Shown here piece by piece: positions 13,858 through 22,452 of a DNA stretch of 64,000 bases. The first letter of the stretch is position 1. Every line of letters begins with the position of its first letter. The notes under the pieces were generated by a model that did no database searches, was not told the DNA's origin, and saw only the letters and a program-made list of their open reading frames with translations. The position numbers and the translations under genes were made by a program. The stretch comes from Diploptera punctata. Lineage: Eukaryota; Arthropoda; Insecta; Blattodea; Blaberidae. Location: NCBI GenBank assembly GCA_030220185.1, contig JASPKZ010007302.1, positions 62,001 through 126,000 on the forward strand. The letters are read 5' to 3'.

Positions 13858-13930
13858 GCTCAGACCGGGACTTGAACCCGGGACCCTTGGTTCTCTGGAC
13901 CAAGTGCTCTACCAACTGAGCTACCTGAAC
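13858..13930 (-). tRNA. tRNA-like sequence (probable pseudogene or SINE head)
   Basis: Read on the minus strand, the 73 bases fold into most of a cloverleaf. The acceptor arm is GTTCAGG/TCTGAGC (seven pairs including two G-U). The D arm is GCTC..GAGC with AGTTGGTA in the loop. The T arm is CCGGG-TTCAAGT-CCCGG. The A and B boxes of an internal Pol III promoter are therefore well kept. The anticodon arm is wrong: CTTGG and CCAAG enclose nine bases, or a shifted stem gives a seven-base loop with C at position 33. No normal anticodon can be read, so I do not assign an amino acid. It lies 20 bp beyond the last satellite monomer. Confidence 0.6.
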
Positions 13931-13992
13931 AGGTACCGATCTAAACGCAAATCGTTCTGTATATACATTGTAATTCCCGTCCACCAAATGCT

Positions 13993-14238
13993 ATGAAGCC
14001 ATGCTTCTATCTTGCAAATGACGGCTTCTTAATTAAGAAGACATGCCGTAGAGCCTGGCTGTATATCGGACGCCTTCACCAAAACACGACCCGTGAGAAG
14101 GTAGAAAAACACCTGAGAAGACTGGAGGTCACAGAAATCCTGGAATGCGAAGAAATCCAATCGAGAGGTTCCTTGAAAGCATTCAAAGTCAAACCGCGCT
14201 CAGGGGTTAAAACACTAATTAATCCTGTTTTTATTTGA
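13993..14238 (+). pseudogene. Detached ORF1 fragment, relative of the left-edge element
   Basis: The open frame of 81 codons contains RRAWLYIGRLHQNTTREK, HLRRLEVTEILECEE and RGSLKAFKV. The same block occurs in degraded form on the minus strand at about 2140-2270, next to the left-edge endonuclease/RT. It resembles the compact C-terminal domain of LINE ORF1 proteins. Similarity stops near 14200, after which the sequence runs into an ATTT repeat, so there is no ORF2 and this is a truncated remnant. Its orientation is opposite to that of the left-edge copy. Confidence 0.6.
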
Positions 14239-15261
14239 TTTATTTATTTATTTATTTATTGCACCACAATTGGACTTTCTTGCTTTTGCGCTGAGCGGAT
14301 GAAAATAAATGGGAACGAAAATAAACATTAAATAGGTAAAAATACATGATGACTTGCCTAGCTGAGTCTTTAGTTATGACCCCGGTACATGATAAAGGCA
14401 GCAAAGAACAACACAATATAACAAACGCATATCATAACCAAAGTTAAGTTAGAAAGAGGAAATGTTTAATTAATAACAATCCTAAAATATATCTACGTTC
14501 ATCAGGGATCCCATGACCTTGACGATAGTGGGAGTGTTTCGAGCTAAATCAGAAGTACCATGTCAGGGCTACATTTACTGGACAAGTCTTGGGCGAGGAA
14601 CAAAATAATTAATTAATCTCCAAGAACGTGTCAAACTGCATCAATGCATGAAGAGAAAAATTTGACTTTCCAACGAAAGATGGCAGAAGACAGAACAATG
14701 TGCAGGAGGAAAACGTTAGCCGTTGAGAAGATAATCTTCTAACGGATATAATCTTAAATAAATCCTAGTCTTCCAAGTTGCAGTTTGGATGTTAGAACCC
14801 ACTCCAAAATATTCCAACAAAAGAAGCCAGACTACGTATAGTCGGGTAAAACTTAGTTTAGAAGGGTAAAATGTTCATTAAGTGTTATGATATTATTTCT
14901 ATTTTAACGACGCTCTTTAACATCTAAGATCATTAGAGCACAATTAAAATCTGAGTGAGAAAGAATCAATATATTTTGCTCCCAGTTATTTTTCTTCAAA
15001 CGTGAGGTACATTTACGTGCCGTAGATATATTCACGGTACCCAAGTATTTGGTGACTTTTCGACAGAAACCAGTGCACAGTCTTTTTACGTCCTGTAAAT
15101 CCACAGATCTCGGCCAGTTTGAACTCGTGACCCTGGAAGTCAGATGGACGCATGGTAACCATTGGTCCACCAAGATTGTCTACGACCTTTAACAAGAAGA
15201 AGATGAAGGAAACAAAGGACAAAGATAATATATTTGATATATTTGTTCTATTTGCATGAAA
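14238..15261. other. Unassigned AT-rich stretch with an ATTT tract
   Basis: It begins with a run of ATTT units (14238-14262) followed by GCACCACAATTGGAC. On the minus strand this reads like the AAAT-type 3' tail of a LINE or SINE, but I see no coding sequence belonging to it. A B-box-like GAACTCGTGACCCTGG near 15121 hints at another old tRNA-derived repeat. No gene is supported. Confidence 0.4.
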
Positions 15262-15650
15262 AATACATACTAACTAACTCACTGGTAGGTTTATAACCGC
15301 ACGGACATAAGTTCTCCATACATCTCTATCCTGAGCTAATGTCTTCCCAATATTCTCTGTATAATCTACTTCCCTCAAATCATCGTTAATGTTATTTTCC
15401 CACCTCATTTTTGGTCTACCAGCTGAGCGTTTTCCATCCGGTTTTCCTATAAAGAAGCTTCCACGCACGTATTTTACTCCTCATTTTTCTCACATGTCCT
15501 GCACATCACCGTCTTCGAGACTTAACTTGTCTAAATAAACCTGACTTCCTATAAATATCATGTAGTTCACTGTTATGTAGTCTTCTCCATTCATCTTTCT
15601 TTTCATCTCTTTCGTACAAAAAAAAATCCTAAGAACTTCCATCCAATGTC
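15262..15650 (-). pseudogene. C-terminal tail of a LINE reverse transcriptase
   Basis: On the minus strand the sequence encodes, with frameshifts, DEWRRLHNSELHDIY, a degraded CAGHVRKM box, then GRPKMRWENNINDDLREV and KTLAQDRDVWRTYVRAV. This order (HN-ELHDLY, AGHVARM, GRP-RW-DN, AQDRD-WR) is the familiar end of one group of insect endonuclease-RT proteins. The same tail is found at 31338-31737. The palm and endonuclease are absent, so this is a 5'-truncated fragment. Confidence 0.75.
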
Positions 15651-15740
15651 AAATTAACAAAATTTTAACTTAGTGTCACATTTTTATGAAGATAAAGCTG
15701 TGATTTGAGAATTTTTAAACAAGGGATTCCACGAGAAAAC

Positions 15741-15752
15741 TAAATATAATTT
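15741..15752. repeat. Left target-site duplication of the Penelope-like insertion
   Basis: TAAATATAATTT occurs here and again at 26721-26732, immediately outside the two ends of the composite Penelope-like element. A perfect 12-bp match at both outer borders supports one integration event for the whole inverted structure. Confidence 0.75.
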
Positions 15753-15810
15753 ATGATGATCTTTAAGAAAATTTTCGGGCTGTAGGCCGTGGTTGTGAGG
15801 CTTGTAGTTC

Positions 15811-15850
15811 CCCGACGTTTCGCCAGAGACTGCGCCTGGCATCCTCAAGG
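15811..15850 (-). ncRNA. Hammerhead-ribozyme-like motif, left arm
   Basis: Minus-strand copy of the motif at 26590-26624: TTGAGGA, a stem GCCAGG/TCTGGC closing with a G-U pair, then GAAAC. Penelope-like elements commonly carry hammerhead ribozymes in their terminal repeats. The first core base is T where the consensus has C, and one extra T precedes the stem, so activity is doubtful. Confidence 0.45.
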
Positions 15851-16380
15851 GTTGTCTTGACACTGGCAGTTCTGTCCGCTGTCTGTCTTATTTATACGTT
15901 CACCGCGATGTGTTCGTAAGTTGTATCTGCCTTCTGATTGGTCAGCGTTAGAGACTTCCATTGCTCCAATGAGATTGCTATTTGATGGTCTGGTCGACCG
16001 TACGTTATATCTGTCTTTTGATTGGTCAGCGGTAGGGACTTCCATTGTTCCACTGAGATTGCTGATTCTGATTCTCATTTATTCTCTCGTCGTGGATGGT
16101 TGAAAAATCTCTTCAGCAAACGCCTAGAGGATTCTTCGTAAATCAACTCCTTCTCAAAGTCTCCGGCGGTGTTTCCAGCCAGGTCGACCACTGCGGCTGC
16201 CAGATTCACAGAATTGCTCGCCTCTCACTCGACTACAGACCATCGTAATTCTACAAAAGAGCAAAAATTAGCTTTTTCAAGCTAGACTCACGGCTAGACG
16301 CACGGCTAGACTCCTAAATTTCATCATCCCTGAACACGGTGCACGGCATCTCCTCTTCCTCGCTCCCGTCAATCCCCAGG

Positions 16381-16425
16381 CCTTACTCGATCCCGGGGTA
16401 AGGACAGGGAACCTCCTGCCCTGTC
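16381..16425 (+). promoter_or_regulatory. Two hairpins just upstream of the Jk2 ORF1 start
   Basis: CCTTAC/GTAAGG (16381-16386 with 16398-16403) is followed by GACAGGG/CCCTGTC (16403-16409 with 16419-16425), ending 13 bases before the ORF1 ATG at 16439. The same pair is present before ORF1 in Jk2-B (46670-46715) and Jk2-C (52045-52095). They could affect translation or ORF1 binding of the element RNA, which is inference. Confidence 0.5.
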
Positions 16426-16438
16426 TTCCCATCATCAA

Positions 16439-17830
16439 ATGATGATGAAGATACAACCAAAAGATACCCTACCCCAACATCCTCCCCACGGACCAGACAT
16501 ATATGAAACAGATTTAGAATCCAAGACAAAAGATACAGATTCTGAAAATTCAGATTCAGAAATAGATTCAGATAAAGATACAACACAAGACACACTTAAC
16601 CAAAAACATGAAAAACAAGCCAACACACTTGACCAAGAGAAAGAAGAAATATACATGACACAAGATACAGAATTCATACTGCCAAAGCGCACAAGTAAAC
16701 ATACTACTCTAAATGGAACGACCTCAGAAATTAACACAGAAAACAGATTTAATCCTCTAACTGACACAACTGTAGACACATTAGAAAGAGAGACACTTAA
16801 GCCAAAATTTCGAAAACCACCGCCAATAATAGTAGACATCAAAGTCACTAATGCTATGACACTTGAAAAAATTGCAGGAAAAAACATCAAAACTGTAAAA
16901 ATGATATATACAAACAACACCTTAAAGATTCAAACTGAAGATAATACAACATACAATGAGGTCATAGAAAGACTGAAAACAAACAACTACAAATATTACA
17001 CACATGCAAATGAACCAAACTCTGCGTTAAAAGTCACTTTAAAAGGTCTGCCATCAGAATTTCCCACTGCCGACATACTTTCTTACCTGCAGAATCATAA
17101 TTACCCAATAATAGCAATCAGACAGTTAACTAAACAAACGTTCCAAAATGGTAACAGAATCAAAACACCTCTGCCAGTCTGGATTCTCACATTTAAAAGA
17201 AACGAACACTTAGATGACAAACTAAATGAACTTAGCCATATATGCTATATAAAAGTAAGACTAGAAAAATACATTGGCTTGTCAGGGATCACTCAGTGTT
17301 ACAGATGCCAGGGCTTTGAGCACATAGCTCAGTTCTGTAACAGGACTGAAAGATGTGTCCGATGTCCTGGAATGCACAGGCTTTCAGCCTGTACAAATAA
17401 CACTGTAAAATGTTCCAACTGCAAGGGCGAACACACCGCAAGTTTCAGGGACTGCCCAGTCTAAAAAAAACACTTAGCAAGGCCTCAACAAACGTCAGTA
17501 GCTAAATCTCAGCAACCAGTAAAAGTTTCAACACCTCAAAAAGGCACTAATAGAACTCAAAGACAAATACCAGACAACCTAAGACCAACTGCCATCAGCA
17601 GAGCTACGCAAAACGCTGAAATTGAAAGCCCCAAGATAGACAGATTTAACTTCCCCCCACTAAATAGAAACAACACTATTGCTGACGCAGTAAGAAACAC
17701 CACTAATAATAATAATAACACAAATTCAATAGAAACCCTAATTACACTCATTAAAAAAGTCTTAGAAAACCCTCAACTACTAAACACCATAATTTCCCTT
17801 CTCACTGCTTTAACCCAAAATGGCCCTTAA
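16439..17830 (+). pseudogene. Jk2-A ORF1, gag-like nucleic-acid-binding protein with one premature stop
   Basis: The frame starts MMMKIQPKD and has a polar, Asp/Thr/Ser-rich N-terminus of about 125 residues. A conserved block follows (RFNPLTD, KPPPIIVDIKV, NSALKVTLKGLPSEFP, LPVWILTFKR, YIKVRLEKYIGLSG). Then come CCHC knuckles CYRCQGFEHIAQFC, CVRCPGMHRLSAC and CSNCKGEHTASFRDC. This is the usual Jockey gag layout, which binds element RNA. TAT has become TAA right after DCPV (stop at 17462-17464). Beyond it the frame stays open to 17828-17830 through PKIDRFNFPPL and LITLIKKVLENPQLLN. The true end overlaps the ORF2 ATG by 11 bases. Only the C-terminal 120 or so residues are lost by the stop. Confidence 0.85.
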
Positions 17831-20471
17831 ACCTAAAACATTAATAAAACCTTTTCTCATATTAGAATGGAATGCCAATGGAATCAGAAGCGAAACCTTA
17901 GAATTCACCAACTTACTAACCAGACTGAACATAGACGTTACCTTAATAGCTGAGACGAAACTAAAGAAACATATTACCTGGAGGATACCAAATTATGACA
18001 TTTACAGAACAGACAATGAAAACGGACATGGCGGCACAATACAACACTCACATACAACTATTCAAGGACTGACTAACATTCAACTAACTGCAATAGACAT
18101 ATACTCTTATAATGTGACAACTACTATTGGAGCCATATACATACCACCCAGAAATTTACTAACAGCCGCAGAACTAGACACACTAACGAAGCATAACTAT
18201 AAATTCATATTCGGAGGAGACTTTAATGCAAAAAGCCCAACATGGAACTCAAGAATTACAAACGCAAAAGGTAAAACATTACTACTACATTCACTAGACA
18301 ACCACTATCAAGTAACAGGACCTTTACAGCCGACTCACTACAGTTATCTGGGACACAGACCAGACGTACTGGATATTTTTATCATGAAACCAAGACCTAC
18401 CATAAACTATATTGACGTTCTTGACGAATTAAACTCAGACCACAGTCCAGTAATAATGGAAATAGACTTACATCCCATCAGATCTCAAACTAGGAATTAT
18501 ATTACTAAAACAACAAACTGGGCATCTTTTCGACAAAAATTAAATGACAGTATAACTCCAAATATTACGATAAATACTACAGAAGATCTAGACCTAGCCA
18601 CCAAAACTTTCCAAGATACGCTTCTACAAACTTACAACAGTACTACCACCATCAGTTCAAATAGAAAACAAAATACACATAACATCCCAGGACTAACTGA
18701 ACTACTTCAACAGAAAAGACAAATAAGAAGAAAATGGCAACGTCTAAGAATACGAGAAGACAAACGACAACTCAACTTAATCACTAAAAGAATAAATCAA
18801 CATATTCACAATCATAAATTCAAACAACTTAATGAACAACTAAAGACTGCAGTTGAAACTGACACAACTTGGAAAATAATCAAAAATTTCACATACAGGC
18901 AAACGACCAGAAACAGACCTTTACATGGAAGAAGTGGACTACTCTACGACGACCTAGACAAAGCTAACGCATTTGCAGAGACTCTAGAAAATAAATTTAG
19001 ATCAAGGACAAATAACAATCACTATGAACACTTCCAAGCAAAAATCAGAAGACAAACAAGGATCTACTTAAACGCACCCACGACATTTCAAATACCAATA
19101 GCTACTACAAACGAAATAAAGAAAATCGTAAACTCTTTAGACGATAATAAAGCCTCAGGACAAGACAGAATAACTACAACTGCTTTAAAACAACTTCCTA
19201 GAAAAGGACTAGTTCACATGACTAAAATTCTAAATTCCGCACTAAAATTACAATATTTCCCAACTCCTTTCAAACAAGCGAACATCACTTCCATTCTCAA
19301 ATCCGGCAAAAATCCTTTATTCCCTCAAAACTACAGACCAATTAGCTTACTTGACCATATAGGTAAAATACTAGAAAGACTAATACTCAAGAGACTACTT
19401 CCTTACATAACTCAGATACTACCTCTGACACAATTTGCCTTTAGACCTGAACACTCAACTACACTACAGCTAACTAGACTCATGGATGACATAACAACAG
19501 GATTCCTACTAAGACAATACACAACTGCAGTCTTTTTCGACATAGAGAAAGCTTTTGATTCCGTATGGCATACAGGTCTAATATATAAACTAATTCAATA
19601 TAAAATTCCTGACAGCTACATTAAATTAATTCACTCCTTTTTAAATAAGCGTACTTTCAGAACCATCTTTAATAGACAAAAATCAGACTGGCATCCGATA
19701 AAAGCAGGCGTTCCCCAAGGATCTGTACTGGCACCTACATTATACAACATATACACCTCAGACCTCCCAACCTCAATACATACTAAAATAGCACAATATG
19801 CAGACGACACAGCGATATACTGTACACATCATGACATACATCACACCACTAGAAAAATACAACTACACATTAACAGGATCAGCAACTGGTTCTCCAAATG
19901 GAGAATCAGACTAAACGCTGAGAAAACACAAGCCATCACATTCACAAGAAGAAGACCAAATCCACCTACATTACATATAAACAATACAAACATTGAATAC
20001 ACAGACTCAGTTAAATATTTAGGAGTAACACAAGATAAAAAATTAACATTTAAACATCACATCAATCAACTGAAAATTAAAGCACAAACCAGAACTTCAC
20101 ACATCTTTCCTATACTTACATCATGCAGACTTTCATTAAAACACAAAATAAACTTATATAAAGCTCTCATCAGACCACTCATGACATATGCCAGTCCAGC
20201 CTGGAGACACGCAGCAGCCTCTTACATTAAAAATTTACAAATAGCTCAAAATAAAGCCCTAAGAATTATACTTAATGCACACCGTCAAACTCAGATCTCT
20301 CTACTACATGATATCACAGAAATCTCTTACATAATAGATCACATTAAATACCTTGCACGCAGACAGAGAGACACAATTTTAACACACAAAAACAGACTAA
20401 TACACGATATAGGAAATACACAAATTCACACTACACTACAATACAGGACACCAATGCACATCACACTTTAA
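17820..20471 (+). CDS. Jk2-A ORF2: Jockey-type endonuclease and reverse transcriptase, 883 aa, open
   Basis: The endonuclease spans roughly residues 13-220 (LILEWNANGIRSETLEF, IAETKLKKH, GGDFNAKSPTWN, LNSDHSPVIMEI). The reverse transcriptase follows from about 440 (NKASGQDRITTTALK, NYRPISLLDHIGKILE, FAFRPEHSTTLQLTRL, FFDIEKAFDSVWH, GVPQGSVLAPTLYNIY) to the YADD box at residues 660-663 (19797-19808). The thumb ends with YKALIRPLMTYASPAW. It would nick genomic DNA and prime reverse transcription of the element RNA. Compared with Jk2-B (GGTAVVVKSTIQHSPTT), seven residues are missing after HGGT near 18038, in frame, so the endonuclease fold may be damaged although the frame is intact. The start overlaps the end of ORF1. 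Confidence 0.92.
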   Translation: MALKPKTLIKPFLILEWNANGIRSETLEFTNLLTRLNIDVTLIAETKLKKHITWRIPNYDIYRTDNENGHGGTIQHSHTTIQGLTNIQLTAIDIYSYNVTTTIGAIYIPPRNLLTAAELDTLTKHNYKFIFGGDFNAKSPTWNSRITNAKGKTLLLHSLDNHYQVTGPLQPTHYSYLGHRPDVLDIFIMKPRPTINYIDVLDELNSDHSPVIMEIDLHPIRSQTRNYITKTTNWASFRQKLNDSITPNITINTTEDLDLATKTFQDTLLQTYNSTTTISSNRKQNTHNIPGLTELLQQKRQIRRKWQRLRIREDKRQLNLITKRINQHIHNHKFKQLNEQLKTAVETDTTWKIIKNFTYRQTTRNRPLHGRSGLLYDDLDKANAFAETLENKFRSRTNNNHYEHFQAKIRRQTRIYLNAPTTFQIPIATTNEIKKIVNSLDDNKASGQDRITTTALKQLPRKGLVHMTKILNSALKLQYFPTPFKQANITSILKSGKNPLFPQNYRPISLLDHIGKILERLILKRLLPYITQILPLTQFAFRPEHSTTLQLTRLMDDITTGFLLRQYTTAVFFDIEKAFDSVWHTGLIYKLIQYKIPDSYIKLIHSFLNKRTFRTIFNRQKSDWHPIKAGVPQGSVLAPTLYNIYTSDLPTSIHTKIAQYADDTAIYCTHHDIHHTTRKIQLHINRISNWFSKWRIRLNAEKTQAITFTRRRPNPPTLHINNTNIEYTDSVKYLGVTQDKKLTFKHHINQLKIKAQTRTSHIFPILTSCRLSLKHKINLYKALIRPLMTYASPAWRHAAASYIKNLQIAQNKALRIILNAHRQTQISLLHDITEISYIIDHIKYLARRQRDTILTHKNRLIHDIGNTQIHTTLQYRTPMHITL

Positions 20472-20794
20472 TTCACAACACATCACAGAATACATTAAGA
20501 AACTTTGAGACCGAGTTACTTATGCTTTCTACTCGAGTTTAAATATTCCTCGTCGAAAAAAAGTAACCTTGCATATACGTTCTATAAAAAATACAACAGT
20601 AATTTCTCATATACACTCACACAATAATTAAACTTCTACAAACAAGACACTTAAAGCCAAAAAACAGAGAGAGGAACACTCTCCTTGTTATCAATTAAAA
20701 TTAAAAACACTTCATTAAAAGCACATAAAGATATTGGGTCAAGACCTTCATAAGGTCGGTACCAAATCCAAACTTAAAATAATTGCTCTAGGGA
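20472..20794 (+). promoter_or_regulatory. Jk2-A 3' UTR with two conserved hairpins
   Basis: Two short hairpins, GAGAG-GAACA-CTCTC near 20672 and GACCTT-CAT-AAGGTC near 20743, are kept in Jk2-C (about 56378 and 56453) while the linkers differ. The second lies some 40 bases before the 3' end, a plausible recognition site for reverse transcriptase. The element ends without poly(A), at TTGCTCTAGG plus a few bases. Confidence 0.55.
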
Positions 20795-21117
20795 GTGATA
20801 GTCTAGTCGACTGTGCTTGTAGAGGTTTACATTTTGCGTTTTTTAGAACCGGTATCCATACTTTGTTGACTTTTAATGATTCTTCTTTTCTGTTGAAACT
20901 GTTTTTATGTTTGAATATTTGATGGCTTCTCGTTGTAGACGGGTAAAATAGTGTGTGCAGTTAGATAATATGTCTGTATTCTGGTATTGTACCCTGTGGC
21001 CATCAAGTGTTCTGCTACTGCCGACTTATCCATTTGTTTAAGACTGTATCTTTCATGCTCCTTAAGTCTGGTTGCGATGGTGCGTTTAGTGGTGCCTATA
21101 TACACTTTTCCACAAAA
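20795..21117 (-). pseudogene. Penelope-like left arm: GIY-YIG C-terminal piece, reversed
   Basis: On the minus strand this encodes CGKVYIGTTKRTIATRLKEH, then YSLKQMDKSAVAEHLMATGY and HTILPVYNEKPSNIQT. It is a near copy of the end of the forward frame at 21193-22119. GIY-YIG domains supply the nicking activity of Penelope-like proteins. The piece is cut at about 21117, where the sequence switches into the forward arm, so no RT domain is present in this arm. Confidence 0.8.
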
Positions 21118-22119
21118 CGTTTCGAACACTGATTAACCACCAGCTATTTTCTATTCAACAACGACTTCTACGAGCAAATAGATGGAGTAGCTATGGGCAG
21201 TCCCTTGAGCCCAGTAGTTGCCAATTTCTTCATGGAAAACTTTGAGCAAACATGCTTAGATACGTCACCTATCAAACCCAAGATATGGCTTCGCTATGTA
21301 GACATCACCTTTGTAATCTGGAACCACGGGGAAGAGAAATTAGACGAATTTCTGACACACATCAACAACATAAACTCCAGTATACAATTCACCATAGAAA
21401 AAGAAACACACAACAGCATAGCATTCCTAGACATCCTGATCAAAAGGGAAGAAGACAGCAACATATACCACACTATCTACAGAAAACATACCCACACGGA
21501 CAGGTATCTTCATAAAACCTCGAATCATCATCCTAAGCAAAAATTTGGAATCATCAAATCATTGACAGATCGAGCCAAAAAATTTTGTCATCCGGATTTA
21601 TTAAAAACGGAACTTCAACACCTCCAGACGGTATTCACAGCCAATGGATACACCAGGAAAGAAATCAACCGAGCCAATCATCCCAGACGATACAACAGCA
21701 ACAGCAGCAAAGAATCAGAGGAAAAAACTTCAACCAGGTTATTTTTACCGTTCATCAAGAATGTAACGGACCGCATTGGAAAACTACTAAAGAAAGAAGA
21801 CATAAAGACAGTATACAGGCCTAATAAGAAAATCAAGAACCTTCTCAGACCTATAAAGGATCAACTCCATCCTCATCAGACAGCTGGCATATACAGGATT
21901 CCATGCAGTTGTGGAAAAGTGTATATAGGCACCACTAAACGCACCATCGCAACCAGACTTAAGGAGCATGAAAGATACAGTCTTAAACAAATTGATAAGT
22001 CGGCAGTAGCAGAACACTTGATGGCCACAGGGTACAATACCAGAATACAGACATATTATCTAACTGCACACACTATTTTACCCGTCTACAACGAGAAGCC
22101 ATCAAATATTCAAACATAA
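21118..22119 (+). pseudogene. Penelope-like reverse transcriptase (C-terminal half) with GIY-YIG endonuclease
   Basis: The coding part reads LTTSYFLFNNDFYEQIDG, then AMGSPLSPVVANFFMENF, then the palm box as RYVDITFVIW where YVDD is expected (21295-21306). So the second catalytic Asp is Ile. A linker follows with FTIEKETHNSIAFLDILI and THTDRYLHKTSNHH. The GIY-YIG domain is YRIPCSCGKVYIGTTKRT, and the end is YNEKPSNIQT. The layout RT then GIY-YIG is diagnostic for Penelope-like elements. The N-terminal RT motifs are missing because the element is truncated at the inversion point, and a TGA precedes the first conserved residues. It cannot encode an active enzyme. Confidence 0.88.
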
Positions 22120-22425
22120 AAACAGTTTCAACAGAAAAGAAGAATCATTAAAAGTCAACAAAGTATGGATACCGGTTCTAAAAAACGCAAAATGTAAACC
22201 TCTACAAGCACAGTCGACTAGACTATCAAACAGCAATCTCAGTGGAACAATGGAAGTCCCTACCGCTGACAAATCAAAAGACAGATATAACGTACAGTCG
22301 ACCAGACCATCAAATTGAAATCTCATTGGAGCAATGGAAGTCCCTAACGCTGACCAATCAGAAGGCAGATACAACTTACGAACACATCGCGGTGAACGTA
22401 TAAATAAGACAGACAGCGGACAGAA
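22120..22425 (+). mobile_element. Penelope-like 3' UTR, right arm, first part
   Basis: This noncoding stretch is the inverted counterpart of 15885-16075 and 20795-20900. Two imperfect direct repeats inside it carry AATCTCAGTGGAACAATGGA and AATCTCATTGGAGCAATGGA, each followed by a CTGAC(C/A)AATCA-like run and AGATA(T/C)AAC. It stops after GCGGACAGAA, where Jk1-A begins. The expected continuation, CTGCCAGT, resumes at 26579. Confidence 0.75.
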
Positions 22426-22452
22426 AACTTCCAAGCCACAATAAAAACTGCC

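Larger units (their letters stand above)
16076..20794 (+). mobile_element. Jk2-A: near full-length Jockey-like LINE
   Basis: The copy begins CATTTATTCTCTCG, matching the CATTCTTCGACTTGG and CATTCTCGAG starts of Jk2-C (51764) and Jk2-B (46391). It ends TTGCTCTAGGGA, matching the proven end of Jk2-C at 56503. Between lie a 362-bp 5' UTR, ORF1, an overlapping ORF2 and a 323-bp 3' UTR. It interrupts the left arm of the Penelope-like element between GAGATTGCTG and GATAGTCTAG. I could not define a clean target duplication. Defects are few: one nonsense change in ORF1 and a seven-codon deletion in ORF2. It is the youngest-looking LINE in the window. Confidence 0.85.

Noticed and set aside
13858..13930. 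Functional tRNA gene
   Set aside because: The anticodon arm has the wrong size or lacks U33, so no anticodon can be assigned. Kept only as tRNA-like.
16057..20810. Clean target duplication around Jk2-A
   Set aside because: Left flank GATTCTGATTCT and right flank GTGATAGTCTAG are only loosely alike.
20734..20922. Plus-strand frame reading MGQDLHKVGTKSK
   Set aside because: It bridges the Jk2-A 3' UTR and the reversed Penelope arm. Not a gene.
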